DNA from: Panonychus citri
Taxonomy: Eukaryota; Arthropoda; Arachnida; Trombidiformes; Tetranychidae
Assembly (NCBI RefSeq): GCF_014898815.1
Contig: NW_026515532.1
Span: 97,843 to 161,842, forward strand
Direction of reading: 5' to 3'
Length of the DNA stretch: 64,000 nucleotides
Position numbers and translations under genes: made by a program. This document shows, piece after piece, positions 30,991 to 42,817 of this stretch (position 1 is the stretch's first letter; every line of letters begins with the position of its first letter). The notes below the pieces were generated by a model that made no database searches, had not been told where the DNA came from, and saw nothing but the letters and a program-made list of their open reading frames with translations.

Positions 30991-32226
30991 TCCTGACAAT
31001 GTTCATATTTGTTTATCCTACAAAAAAGGATTACTGAATAACTGTAGATTCTAATTAAACTCCAAGATCCTTGGGAATACTTTAGATTTGAACAATAAAT
31101 TGATTACGCAAATTGAGTCACTTATCAGGTCCATTTTTCTTCGAATCACATCACTTAATTTAGTTTAATAACATGAGCGACCAAATGACAGAAATTTATG
31201 AGATATGTTTTTGTTGATAGAAGATCTTAAATCAGGTGGATAGAAAAAGAGAGAACATGAGAAAATGTTAACTGGTTACAAATGATGAAAGAAAAAAAAA
31301 TACTCAAATAGATCAATTCAAATAAAATAACCAACAAAATAAGTGAAAAAATGATGAATACAAAAAATAAAAGGTAATCTAATATTCAGCTGATCGTTTA
31401 CTCCAAGTTGGAGTCTCCAACCAATATTTCTTATAACATTTATGTTTATCATTAAATGTTATCACACAGAATATCTTAAAAGAAAAACAATGAAAGGTGT
31501 TAACTGTGGCCTTAATTACAGTGATTAATAGATGGTAACAATTAACAATTTCTCTCAATTTAATATCGTGAGTAAGCAAATCAACTGAGAAAAGCAGTAA
31601 TCTTATTTGAATCGAATCACAAGTTGGAAGAATACAAATCAATTGGTAGAATTACTTACAATATCCATAGTTAATTGGTTTAATTGTATTTATTTGAACT
31701 GAAAAATGAAAATACACCTCGAGAGGTTATAAAACCTCTAGGTAACATCTTAATTATGATCACACTAATCAAAACTAACAAAATAAAACAAACCAAACAA
31801 TTAGTTAATTAGTTACATTAATTAGCTCAGTAATTTAGGTTTCAACTTTACCGCTAACTTAAGCCAAACCAGTGCGATCATAACTAAGATGTTGCCGGTT
31901 AAATCTTAATCACTGGAAAAAAATATAAACTAATTTAATTTAATTCGGTTTTAATCATTAACCAGGAGAGAAAATAAATTCTGAATAACCAAAAACTCAC
32001 TCGGAAAGTTCTTTCACTTGACACAAGATGTCGCATCAATCAAATTCTTTTCCTTTTCAGAAAAGAGAAAAAAAAACAAAACAATTTTCTCTCAGTTTGT
32101 TGATTGTTTATTTTCCCAATTCTATTAATTAATTAGAGAATTTCTTTTTTTTCCACAAATATTTCATCTTGATAGACTTCGGAATTTAATTAGTGTTCTG
32201 AATCATCTATTTAAATCATAGTAATC
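30991..32226. other. Intergenic, EMC6 upstream
   Basis: No supported gene. CGAGAGGTTATAAAACCTCTAGG near 31717-31740 is a small inverted repeat (AGAGGTT/AACCTCT around ATAAA). The rest is AT-rich. Confidence 0.5.
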
Positions 32227-32762
32227 ATGGTAAGTTTACTCGTTTTCACATTCTCTTCTTTTATTGGTTTTCTTTTCAATGTACTTTCCCTTTCATTAAT
32301 ATTTCTCTTGTTGCCTTGCAATTAGATGTGAATATTTTTGTTTATTATTATTTGTTTTTGTATTATGTTCGTAAAATTCATTGATTTTCATAGGTTTATT
32401 ATTGTTGGTTTACTATTGTATTGATTTTCTATATTGTGTTGTTTACTTTTCAGGAGGAGAATTCATTCACCCTTACCGGTGCCATGAGAACCAACATGGT
32501 TATTTTGGAATATTTTAAAACCTCAATGTCGGCAATCTCAGGGTTCACTGCGGGTGTAATTGGTTTATATGGACTTTATGGTTTCATTTTTTACTTTCTT
32601 TGTGCATTCCTACTATGGGCATTGATCTTATTAAGAATTGGTCCCGATTATAAGAGATATTTCCACAAGAGAACAATTATTTTCACCAATGGCCTAGGAT
32701 CTGGTCTTTTTACTTATGTCCTTTTTTGGACCTTTCTCTATGGAATGGTTCATGTATATTGA
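32227..32762 (+). CDS. EMC6: ER membrane protein complex subunit 6
   Basis: The start codon alone forms the first coding exon (32227-32229, followed by GTAAGT). Exon 2 is 32454-32762. The 103-residue product closely follows animal EMC6/TMEM93: NMVILEYFKTSMSAISGFTAG, GLYGLYGFIFYFL, then GLGSGLFTYVLFWTFLYGMV and the invariant end HVY. There are three membrane segments. EMC6 is a core membrane subunit of the ER insertase for tail-anchored and multipass proteins. Intact; the start depends on the 3-nt coding exon, since exon 2 has no earlier ATG in the right place. Confidence 0.95.
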
Positions 32763-35155
32763 TCTTTTTTACAATTTTTACAATTAATGTAACTATGGCG
32801 AGGGATATTGATAGAGATTATTTAGTCAAAAAATTGTTTCAATTCAAGGATTTAAATCAAAGAAAAGTTTAAACTATGGGACCTCTATTTTCTAATGTAT
32901 AGTCAGGTATGTCCGGTTGTATTCACGTTAAATTGATTTCTTTTACTTTGAAATTAAGATTTTTGTCATCTTTTTCTTGCCCTTCATCTAGAAATAATCA
33001 GTGGAAGTGGAAGGCTTCATGGAGTTAGCTATAATTGCCATTGTCATCTACATGAAACTGATGAACGTAAAGATCTAAAATTTCATTCAACCCGAATAAT
33101 CCTTGACTCAAATCGCTTTCAATCTTAACTTATTTCTTTGGTACAATCGAAAGTGTCAACAGTATTCTTCTTGCAGTTATAACTCTCTCATCAGATGCAA
33201 TTAATGGAAAACAAAAGCAATAATATACTAAATGTATATAAAAAAATAAATTTTCAGTAACAATCGGCAAGTTTTTGCTTATATTTTCGTTCAGGAAAAA
33301 GTGAATTGATTGTTGCAAATGCTATTCCAGATCAACCAGAATTTAACAAGAAGAAAATTATACAAACCTAAAAGTTAATCCGATTGAAACCCGAACAGCA
33401 ATAGAGAAACAACATCGGATTTCCTAGGAATGGAGAACACGAATCATCGAATAATTAATCGGGAATTGAAAGAAATCAATTAATTAGATTCCAGTAGAAA
33501 GTCACAATTAATCACCAACAAGAAATAAATAGCGATTCATATTATGGTTGCTAAGAAAATTGAATTGAGTGAGCATTTGTTTTCTCTCTCATTTTGTTTT
33601 CTATTCCTGTTGGTTTGTTGTTGTTTCTCTGACAATTCATTTCTTGTGTAAGAATCACAGTTACAATTAATTCTCTATGATTTAGTGACTACAATTCACG
33701 AAAATATTGATTTATCATTTTGTTTTGTTTTCTAATCTCTAATTATGTTTACATATTGGAATTTTTTTTTCTATTCTCTTTTTACTATTTAGACATTTAA
33801 TTTAATTTCTATTGGAATTATTTTCGGCCAATCGTTCAAATGTTAATCATTTCGGTGTTGAATTATTATGATTCGTCTCTGGTTATTAAATCACATTCTA
33901 ATCAATTGGTTCCATGGATTTGGAGGATAATTTAATTTCTAAATGAAATTAGATCACTTAAAGAATTTAGGTGAACACAGATGACAAAAAGGATGGAGAA
34001 TTGATCTAATTAGTATTAGATTGTAATCGACTGTTGATACAATTTAAATAATCCTCAAGTTGTTTTAATTTCCCGGAAATTAAACCTTCTCATTAATCAA
34101 CTCGAAACATAAAAGACTTGGAGATTTAATCGATAACCTTAATAGCGATGGTTAATTATTATTCTCGAAATGGAAACACAAACATTGGAGTTTAAATTGT
34201 AAATTGAATCAATTCCAGGTGATTAATGTAAGTGAAACTAATTTTTTCTTTAAATCAAATTTTTTTCCTTCTACAATTGAATTTAAATTAACAAATCAAT
34301 TGATCGATTGTTGAGTTACCATAGAAATTGCCATTGAGGGAATCTTATATTTCCTCTTAAAAACCATTCAACACGTTTTTCCTCATTAGTTACTCTTTTC
34401 GTATTATCTTTGTCTCTACAATTTAGTACTAGTAATTAATTTAATTACTCAACAAGTTAACATGTTCAAGATGATACTTAGAAAGTTAAACAATCAATTA
34501 AATGGATTTTATTTATCTCCAATCAAGTAGAGTTTGATTGAACCTTTTTCAATGTTTTCCATTCACTCACCATGCTTTTTGTTTTCCTCCTTTCACCTTG
34601 GTGATTTTTTTTCTTCTTCTCTTCACTTTGGCTTTTAAGATGATTTTTCCTCTTCTCCATCATTCACATGATCATCATCACCATCGTCATCTATTGATTT
34701 AACTGTTCTGATGAATATGCGAATCAACTAACCCGGTTTACTCTCAAGACCCGTTACCTGTATCTCTTTATTTATCTCTCTCTCTTCCTCTCTCCATCTT
34801 GGTTTCTCTCCTCTTTGCCCTCCCTTTGGACCCTGAAGGTATTTTCAAGAAAGAAGAAGATGATGATAATGGTCCGATAAATGCAAATGATCTCCCAGAT
34901 AAAGGAACTAATCATTGGGCTGAGAATTAGTTGATGATCAAGTTAAATCACTTGAGGAAACCAGAAATCAAACTATTTCCTTAAAACCAGTTACATCCTT
35001 GTTTCTTTTTCTCACTTATTCTGTTGACCATTTTTCATCTTGATACAATTTTCTTATTATCACATAATCACCACAACAATCGTTCTAATTAACTAGTAAT
35101 TTCTAATCGATTGTGAATCATTTGCATCTATTCTCTCATCCATTGAATAATAACC
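32763..35155. other. Intergenic region between EMC6 and ACAT
   Basis: No gene I can support. Short open stretches at 32796-32873 (MARDIDRDYLVKK...) and about 33002-33130 (GRLHGVSYNCHCHLHE...) look faintly coding and could be exons of a small gene or a relic, but no splice model holds. The 34560-34850 part is CT-rich. Confidence 0.45.
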
Positions 35156-36783
35156 ATGGCTCAGGTCGAGGTAAGTAGATCATTTAGATTTCTTAATTTT
35201 CTTTACTTTTGAAATTTTCTATCCCAAAAATCTAACATTTGACCTTTTTTTTGGTGACACTTTTCAGGGTGTTTACATCGTCTCTTATGCTAGAACCCCG
35301 ATTGGGTCATTTAGAGGATCTTTAAGTTCACTTTCAGCAACCAAATTACAATCGATCGCCATTAAGGAGGCCGTTAATCGCGCCGGTATGTAGACTTTAA
35401 TATTTACCTTTTCCAAAGTTTTCGTTTTTTTACATTAGCTGTTTACTTTTTTTCCTCATTGATTTTGTTTAGGAATTTCGGTTGATGATGTTGATGAAGT
35501 TATTCTAGGCCAAGTTTTACAAGCTGGTTGCGGTCAGACTCCCGGTAGACAAGCGGCAATCGGAGCTGGACTATCTCAGAAAGTCCCTTGTACGGTTGTA
35601 AACAAAGTCTGTGCTTCGGGTATGAAAGCGATTGCTTTTGCCTCTCAAAGTTTAGCTCTTGGTAATGGTGATGTTATCGTTGCCGGCGGGATGGAAAGTA
35701 TGTCCAATGCCCCTTTCGTTGTGCCTCGAGGTGAAATACCGTATGGTGGTTTATCATTGGTCGATGTTGTGGTTAACGATGGTTTAACTGACACCTTTAA
35801 TAATTGTCATATGGGTCAATGTGCAGAGCAACTCGCAGCTAAATATGAGATTACTCGAGGACAACAAGATGAATATGCGAAAACAAGTTACACTCGATGC
35901 CTTAAATCAATCACCGATGGTGTTTTTGCCAAGGAAATTGTCAGTGTTTCTATACCTGGTAAACGAGGTAAACCTGCCACCCTTGTGGAAAAAGATGAGG
36001 AACCGGAAAAGATTGATTTTGACCGATTGTTGACCTTGAATCCAGTGTTTATCAAAGGCACCGGAACCATAACTGCAGCCAATGCCAGCTCTCTTAACGA
36101 TGGAGCCGCTGCTCTTGTCCTTATGTCATCAAAAGCCGTCGCCAAGTTTGGTGTTAAACCTTTGGCTAAAATTGTCTCCTTTGCCGATGCTGCTGTTGCT
36201 CCAATTGACTTCGGTATTGCTCCAGCTCATGCGATGCCAAAGGTAATTTAATTGATCAATTCTATCATTCATTTTCCCCAACCATTGAGTCCGTGAGCTC
36301 ATTTCTTAAGCTTAACGATAATTAAGGGTTGGAAGATCGAAGAGTTGATTTACTCTTATTAGATCAAATTTTTTACTAATTCTGATCTTGAGTGATTTTC
36401 TAACATTTTAACATTCCTTTTGATTAGGCATTGGAAAGAGCAGGAATCAGTAAAGATCAAGTCGCTCAATTTGAAATTAACGAGGCCTTTAGCGCTGTTG
36501 CCTTAGCGAACCTGAAAGAATTGGGATTGGATAACAGTAAAGTAAATGTCAACGGAGGTGCTGTTGGTCTTGGTCATCCTCTTGGGTAAGTAACTATTGT
36601 TTTGGACATTTAATTGGAATCGAATTTAATTGTTTTATTTGATCTTTTCACTTTCTTTCCAGAATGTCCGGTGCTCGAATCGTTGGTACTCTAGCTGTTA
36701 ATCTTGCCTCAGGTGAATATGGATTAGCCGGTGTGTGTAATGGAGGTGGCGGTGCATCAGCTATGCTCATTCAAAAGCTTTAA
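35156..36783 (+). CDS. ACAT1: Acetyl-CoA acetyltransferase (thiolase)
   Basis: Exons 35156-35170, 35268-35385, 35473-36242, 36428-36585 and 36663-36783 join in phase and give 393 residues. It has the thiolase active sites: nucleophilic Cys in NKVCASGMKA, His in NGGAVGLGHPLGMSGARI, the C-terminal Cys in GVCNGGGGASAMLIQKL, and NEAFS. The sequence is closest to ACAT1 (VAGGMESMSN, GTITAANASSLNDGAAALVLM). The enzyme makes acetoacetyl-CoA from two acetyl-CoA, or the reverse, for ketone, isoleucine and mevalonate metabolism. The start (MAQVEG) gives no mitochondrial presequence, so a cytosolic form or an unseen upstream exon is possible; the ACAT1 symbol reflects similarity only. Confidence 0.92.
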
Positions 36784-37276
36784 ATTGTTTGAACAATTAA
36801 CTTTTATGTGATACTATTAAGTTAAATTGTCTGACAAAAACCAACCAACCACAATCAGAGGAATCAAACAATGTTAAATCAACTAATTTCGTTATATTCA
36901 TCTTTTTATATTTTACAATCAAGAAGTTATTAAGATATTAGTTATATTTATATTAGTTTTTTAATATTGTGTTGACCAAATTACTTTTGTGATTAATTTG
37001 AAATTGTTCATCAGAAAAAAACAATTTTATGATATTTATATTTGTAATGATTAGAATGATTAATGAGAGAGAAAAAAAATCTAAATGATATTGGAATTGA
37101 AAGATTAATTTAATAAATTTTTCTTTGATAATAATATGAATGTGTTACAAGATACAAAAGAAAACGAAATAAATCTGATCGTGACAAATATAATTCTGTA
37201 AATTTGATGAAGGAAAATATTAGTTAATTGGAGATTAGTTTTTCTTTTTGGCTTTGATTGTTGAAACAATTAAGGA

Positions 37277-38137
37277 TTAGAGTGGATAAGGAACACTAAC
37301 AAATGTGATATTTCCTATGTGAGGATCTTCAATTGTGATATTTTCCGTGTGAGATGTTTGATCCATTTGGAGATGATCGGCACTTGAACTTTCCTCGATT
37401 TGTGGTTGACTCGAATTATCAATCAGCTGATTCGAGTTACTGGTGGTTATGTTTTCGGTGGTGTTGGTGGTCAGAGTTAAATTTTCTTCGGCTTCCATTC
37501 TGCCCAGGGTTCGCAGTGAAGGGAGACTGAAGATCGGCTTAAGCATTTTAAAGGCCATCCTGTTTTTCTGGGCAATTGATTGGGTCAATTTTTTTACATC
37601 CATAGTGTGACGATGACCATGAATACCCTTTTGTTGATTTTGTACTGCACAATCAAAGAGAAGCCAAGCTTCATCTGTGACAAATTTAGCGAGTTTATGT
37701 CGATTCTTGTAGATTAGTGATGTTGGTGGATCAGCTTTTAATTTATCCATTCGTGCAGTTAATTGTGCAAGCTTTTTCTTTAAAGAGATAATCTCTCTCT
37801 CTTTTGAGGCAAAATGAACTTGAGTTCCAACCGATTTCTTATTTTCATCCAATATTACACTCTCCGGCATTCGAGGTAATTTTGCAATCGCTTCAGAGGG
37901 ACAGGCATTACAGAAAAGACGCTTTCGATTCCCAGAGGTGGCATACATTATTGATGGAAAGTGAACATCACAAACATACTTATTATTCAAACAATCAACG
38001 GTGACATCTTCAGGTAGATCTGAATTAATCGCCTCAAACCAAACTAAGCGTTTCGCCCTGTCCAATGGGAATCTGAATAATGTTCGATCAGGTGCTGTCG
38101 GACGTTTACAAGATACAAGACAACATTTTGCAACCAC
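37277..38137 (-). CDS. THAP-domain protein, P-transposase-derived
   Basis: 286 residues, single exon. An N-terminal THAP finger (MVAKCCLVSC, LFRFP, WFEAIN, YVCDVHF) covers residues 1-90. A coiled-coil segment follows (SLKKKLAQLTARMDKLK, near 125). The stretch around 170-210 (DVKKLTQSIAQKNRMAFKML, then IFSLPSLRTL) matches the start of the P-element transposase region in THAP9-like proteins. The rest is Ser/Thr/Asn-rich, with no catalytic domain. It is probably a domesticated or truncated transposase acting as a DNA-binding factor. It is divergent from DDX49, with about 820 bp between starts. It has no nearby inverted repeats, unlike the THAP gene at 24646. Confidence 0.8.
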   Translation of the reverse strand: MVAKCCLVSCKRPTAPDRTLFRFPLDRAKRLVWFEAINSDLPEDVTVDCLNNKYVCDVHFPSIMYATSGNRKRLFCNACPSEAIAKLPRMPESVILDENKKSVGTQVHFASKEREIISLKKKLAQLTARMDKLKADPPTSLIYKNRHKLAKFVTDEAWLLFDCAVQNQQKGIHGHRHTMDVKKLTQSIAQKNRMAFKMLKPIFSLPSLRTLGRMEAEENLTLTTNTTENITTSNSNQLIDNSSQPQIEESSSADHLQMDQTSHTENITIEDPHIGNITFVSVPYPL

Positions 38138-38960
38138 TGAGGAAAGAAAACAAAAAGAAAAAGAAGAAAAAATTAGTCAAAAATGATGAGAAATTGGAGG
38201 AAAACATCAAAATCAAGGTGAAGAGATTCAAAGAGATTCTAGTATCTCCAATCCATCATTGTAGAATAGTAACTTACTTTTTAATAGAGAATTCAATGAG
38301 ATGATGTTAGACGTTTCAATTGGAACAAAAATATAATTAATTTCTAATAATAATAAAAATGATTAAGGATGAAGAAAGAAAAATAATCAATGAATATCAA
38401 GTAAGGATTTTATGAAACTGTTGAGGAAAAAAATAACATTCACTTTGGGGAAACCATTTTGAGACATTGTACAATAGAATTCAGGTTAACTTGATACAAT
38501 TAACTTCGTATTAATAAGATCGCCATGATTAATTGTGAAATTCATTTAATTGTAAAGGAAAACCGTTCATTTGATTGATTAAATTAAATTCCTTCACTTT
38601 TTGTGTTCAAAAAGATGTTGACTCAATATCGATATGAGAACATGTTGAATCGATACATCGAATCACATGTTTGTCTTTTTGAAGAAAATTTCAAAACAAC
38701 ATGAGGTTAAATCTCTGTGTTTATGTTTCCCTTTAATTGTTGATTTAATTGTTGAGGTGATTTAAAGTTGAGTGATTAAGAAACAATTGAATCAACTGTT
38801 TGTGGTGTTTGCATTTAAATTACGATTTCAATTGGAACATATCAAGGATCGTCTTTTGTTTATTGCGAGAAAATTTTTTATAATTGAATTTGAGTTATAA
38901 TTGAAGTTTGTTTGATTGTTTGTGTCGTTGGTGTTGGTGTTTTGAATTGGACTTTTGGAG

Positions 38961-40584
38961 ATGTCTGAGTTTCGATCACTTGGTTTAAGTGATTGGCTTG
39001 TTAAGAGACTTAGTTCTCTTGGTATTACTAAGCCTTCGGCTATTCAAAAATCTGTGATTCCTGTGTTGTTAAGGGAAAGACGTAATGTCTTTGGTTGCTC
39101 GCAAACGGGTACTGGTAAAACTTTGGCTTATGTACTTCCGATATTGGAACGACTTGTGGTTGATCCAAGGCCATATTTTGCTCTGATTTTGGCACCAACT
39201 CGAGAATTGGCTCATCAGATCCACGATGTTATAAAAGTGTTAGCTGGACCTAAGAGTAAAACCGCTAACGCTTTGGTTACAAGTTTACTAATTATCGGTG
39301 GAGGAAATTATGGTGTTGAAAATGACAGTGAAGATGTTCAAGGTATTGATCAATTTTTCTCAACAAAATTTATTAAATTTCACTTTAATTAACCTTTTTT
39401 GTTTGCTTCTCTCATAATTTATCTCAGGTCTTTGGTTAGGTAAACCAAATATTATTGTTGCAACTCCTGGTAGATTTTTGGACCAAATAATAAACCGTAA
39501 CTATCTAGATGTTTGTGGATCCAAACGTAGCTTCAAATTTGAGATTTTAGTTATGGATGAAGGTGATCAACTGATTACTCCAGGATTTTGTTTACAATTG
39601 AAAAATCTTCTCGATTGGATTGATTCAAAAGAGTCTGGTAATCAACGACGACAAACAGTAGTGTTAAGCGCTTCATTAACACCGGCATTGGAAAAATTGA
39701 AACAAGTTTTAGCAGAAAAAGATGAAGATCGTCAACCAATCGTTATTGATTTACTACCAACAATTGACTCAATCAAAAAGGAATTATCAACCAACCCTTA
39801 CCTTGATCAAAGGTATTACCTGTGTCCATCTAATGTTAAAGCAGCGTTTTTAGTGGAAACCCTTTTGGATTTAGATTTTAAACAGTTAATCATTTTCTGT
39901 GCAACCAAACGAGAAGCTAAATTGATCCATAAAATTTTGATAACCCTTGGATTTGCTGGTAAAGATTTCAACTTAAATCCAGTTCTATTAAATGCTGATC
40001 TTAAACAATCCTTACGATTTGCTGCAATCGATAAATTTAAATCACTTAAATCTCGTATATTGGTAACAACGGATCTTGCAAGTCGAGGTCTTGATTTACC
40101 TTTGGTCGATTTAATTATCAACTATGATTGCCCAAAATCTGCTGTTAGCTATGTCCATAGAGTTGGTCGAACTTGTCGAAAACCTCATTTATCTCAATCA
40201 ATTAGTTTACCTGTTCCCGAATTAATGGAACAATCTTTAGCTGTGGAAGATGATGAACAACCATCAACTTCGACTGAGACTCCAATCGACACGAAAAACG
40301 CATTAACGCCTCGAGCAGTTAAAAAGAAACACAAATTCCTTGGAAAAGCAATTACATTGATCAGTCAATATGATATTAAATTGTTGAAAAACATAGAAAC
40401 GTTTATTGGTATTCGAATGGAACAAGAAGATGGAATCGACGAAGAACATTGTAACGAGATATTGAAGCAGGTCACTTTTGCCCTGAAAGACGCTGAGATC
40501 GCAGTTGAGAAAGAGGAACTTGAATTGGCTGAAGTAAAAGGAATCGATTTGGACGAGAAAAGGAAGAAAAGAAAAGTTAATTGA
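38961..40584 (+). CDS. DDX49: DEAD-box RNA helicase DDX49 (Dbp8)
   Basis: Exons 38961-39342 and 39428-40584 join in phase 1, 512 residues. Motifs: Q motif FRSLGLSDWL...KPSAIQ, motif I SQTGTGKT, Ia PTRELAHQ, Ib TPGR, II VMDEGDQ, III SAS, V RILVTTDLASRGLD, VI HRVGRTCR. The C-terminal part (AITLISQYDIKLLKNIE, FALKDAEIAVEKEELELAEV) is diagnostic for DDX49, a nucleolar helicase of 18S rRNA processing. Oddities: motif II is DEGD rather than DEAD, motif III is SAS rather than SAT, and an acidic Ser/Thr-rich insert of about 60 residues lies after motif VI. The first ATG (MSEFRSLGL) is used as start. Confidence 0.9.
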
Positions 40585-40991
40585 TTTCCAACATTATAAT
40601 TATCCAAATAGTTAATTGTAGATTGTGAAAACTTTCTTTTATTTAATTTAAATTCGTTTGTTTGTTTTGTGCTGGTTTTTTTTCTATTTGTTTATCAATT
40701 TCAATGGAAAAGATTGACTGTGTAAAAATTGTTTCCATCTCATATACACTATATTTTCATCAACTGATTTATAAGATACAAAAAGAGAGAAAGATTCATT
40801 AAAATAATCTAAAAATTGTAATTTCTTTGGAGATTTTGTAATGTTAAATTGTAAGAGAGAAGAAAAAAAAACTTCGAATGGATTAGATTTGTTTTTCTCT
40901 CTTACTCTTATACACTTGACGGTGATTTTTAGAATTATAATTGCAAGTTAAATTGTAAAGGCATTTGATTGTTTGGGGAGGACGAATATTG

Positions 40992-42817
40992 TCAATGTTC
41001 AAAGCTAAGATAACCTTCAGCTCCGGTGAAAATAACATCGATCCAGATTCGCATCACCTCTGGAATGGAAGAGGAAAGAGTAAAGTTTCTTTCCGATGTG
41101 ACAATTACGAAAACATGTCGAGTTGAATTACTTCGTCTTCTAAGTGATCCGCCAAGTGGTTTACTCTTTTTCTCTAATTTGGTTCGATTATGGTCAACAT
41201 AAGCATCTTCGATTTGATTAAAGTAAACACCATATTTGGCCTTTTTCCCTTTAACGAAACCTTTAAATGACTTGAAATAGACGAAAACTTTGTTTTGTCG
41301 GTTGAATAGAAAATATCGTTTCCTCCATTGATTTTCGGTGCCCGAACATAATTTCCAAAGGTAACCTGAACAGGAAGTCGGTGTAAGTTGAACTAGATGG
41401 CTAAACGTTTCCACATCATGACCCAAATTGACAATACGATCAACCAGATCTAAATCGTTAAGTGTTGATGGAAGATAAATTGTTAATGGACGTTGTTGTC
41501 TCTCTTTCATGGAATCGATTTCGTCTCCATTGTTTTTTGATTTTCCTCTAAGTTTATTAGGCTTGTAAATATTTTCACGTTGATTAATATCTCTTGAATT
41601 GTTGTAGGCCTGAGAACTGGAAGAGCCAAGAAATTCACTGTTTGTTTCACTTGTTGGACTGTAAATGGTTGAATAAGTATGATATTTATCTAAATGTTGC
41701 TGAGAATGATAATGAGACAATCGAGAGAAATCAGTTGATTTAACCTTATCACCTAAAGAAATATCTTCATCCGATGAAGAGGTTGATTCGTCTGATTCAA
41801 AAGAGGCCAAAGGAGCTTCTTTACTGCCACTTCCACTTCCACTGCTACTTTGACCTTCTCCACCACCACCGAGAGTATTTTCACTCTGATCATGTTTATC
41901 TTCAAACGAAAATTCCTGATCACTTTTGGAAACTAATAACGATGGTGAATGTTGTTGTTGTTGTTGTTGTTCTTGTAATTGGTATTGTTTAATTGTGACG
42001 ATTTCTTTCTCAATGGTTTCCAAGCATTTATACAATTCGTTTAATTTGATCTCTTTTTCAATCCTTTGGAACTCTTTTAACTCTTCATCTTCGGCATCGC
42101 TAAATTGTTGGAGCTTCATGTCATCAATCTCATTTCGTATCAAGCTTTTCTCAATAGATAAAGCGGTCAGTTTATTACCATTCAATTCACTGTCACCATT
42201 GTCTTCAACTCCAATTGGAACACCATTGGTATTATATCCACTGTCATTTTCCACTTGATAATAATCGCTTTCATTAATTTCACTGATATTCACTGGTTTA
42301 TTAGACTGATTAGTGGTGAAATTTGTCATCTCGCTGACAGTAGTAGGATAAGAAGATCCAACGACACTATGATTATTTCTAGAATTTGTTTCCATCCTTG
42401 ATGAAACCAAACTGTTACTGTTGATTGTTTTTGTTGTTGTTGTTGTTGTCAGTGGAGGTGTTGGTGTTGAAGAATTAGTTGTTTGTACAACATCAGGTTT
42501 TTCATTAATTCTAATAGATGATCAACCTCATTAACTCGTAAACTTCTTACTCTTTTACCTTCTTGTGATTCATTGTAAGATTGACATAAACGGATAATCT
42601 CTTGCAGACGATCTTCCTCTAATTGTCTCATCTCTTCATCTTCATACCTTTCCAATCGACATCTTAATAACTGATCTTCCGTTGAACTAACAGGTAAAGA
42701 TGTAGATGGTCCAAGAAGATTTCTACTCAACTGTGCAGTTAATTGATCAACAATCTGTGATTCATCAATTGGCTCATCATCATCAGCATCATAGTTAACA
42801 CCAAACCCAAGATCCAT
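40992..42817 (-). CDS. PHLDB-like PH-domain protein (one frameshift)
   Basis: About 608 residues from MDLGFGVNYDADDD. The C-terminal PH domain (CSGYLWKLCSG, WRKRYFLFNRQNKVFVYF, VMRIWIDVIFTGAEGYLSFEH) matches PHLDB1/2 (LL5), whose proteins end in an almost identical I-TGAEGY-F tail. LL5 proteins bind phosphoinositides and anchor microtubules and acetylcholine receptors at the cell cortex. Upstream are acidic coiled-coil segments (EEMRQLEEDRLQEIIRL; EEELKEFQRIEKEIKL) and a poly-Gln run. The reading frame shifts at a T5 run (42498-42502), where one base appears missing; downstream it is open to the stop. It is much shorter than vertebrate PHLDB. Confidence 0.75.

Noticed and set aside
31379..31642. 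Minus-strand 87-codon gene
   Set aside because: No homology pattern, odd composition and no promoter or splice context.
38955..38960. Earlier start for DDX49
   Set aside because: The codon at 38955 is TTG; the first ATG in frame is 38961 and fits the family N-terminus.
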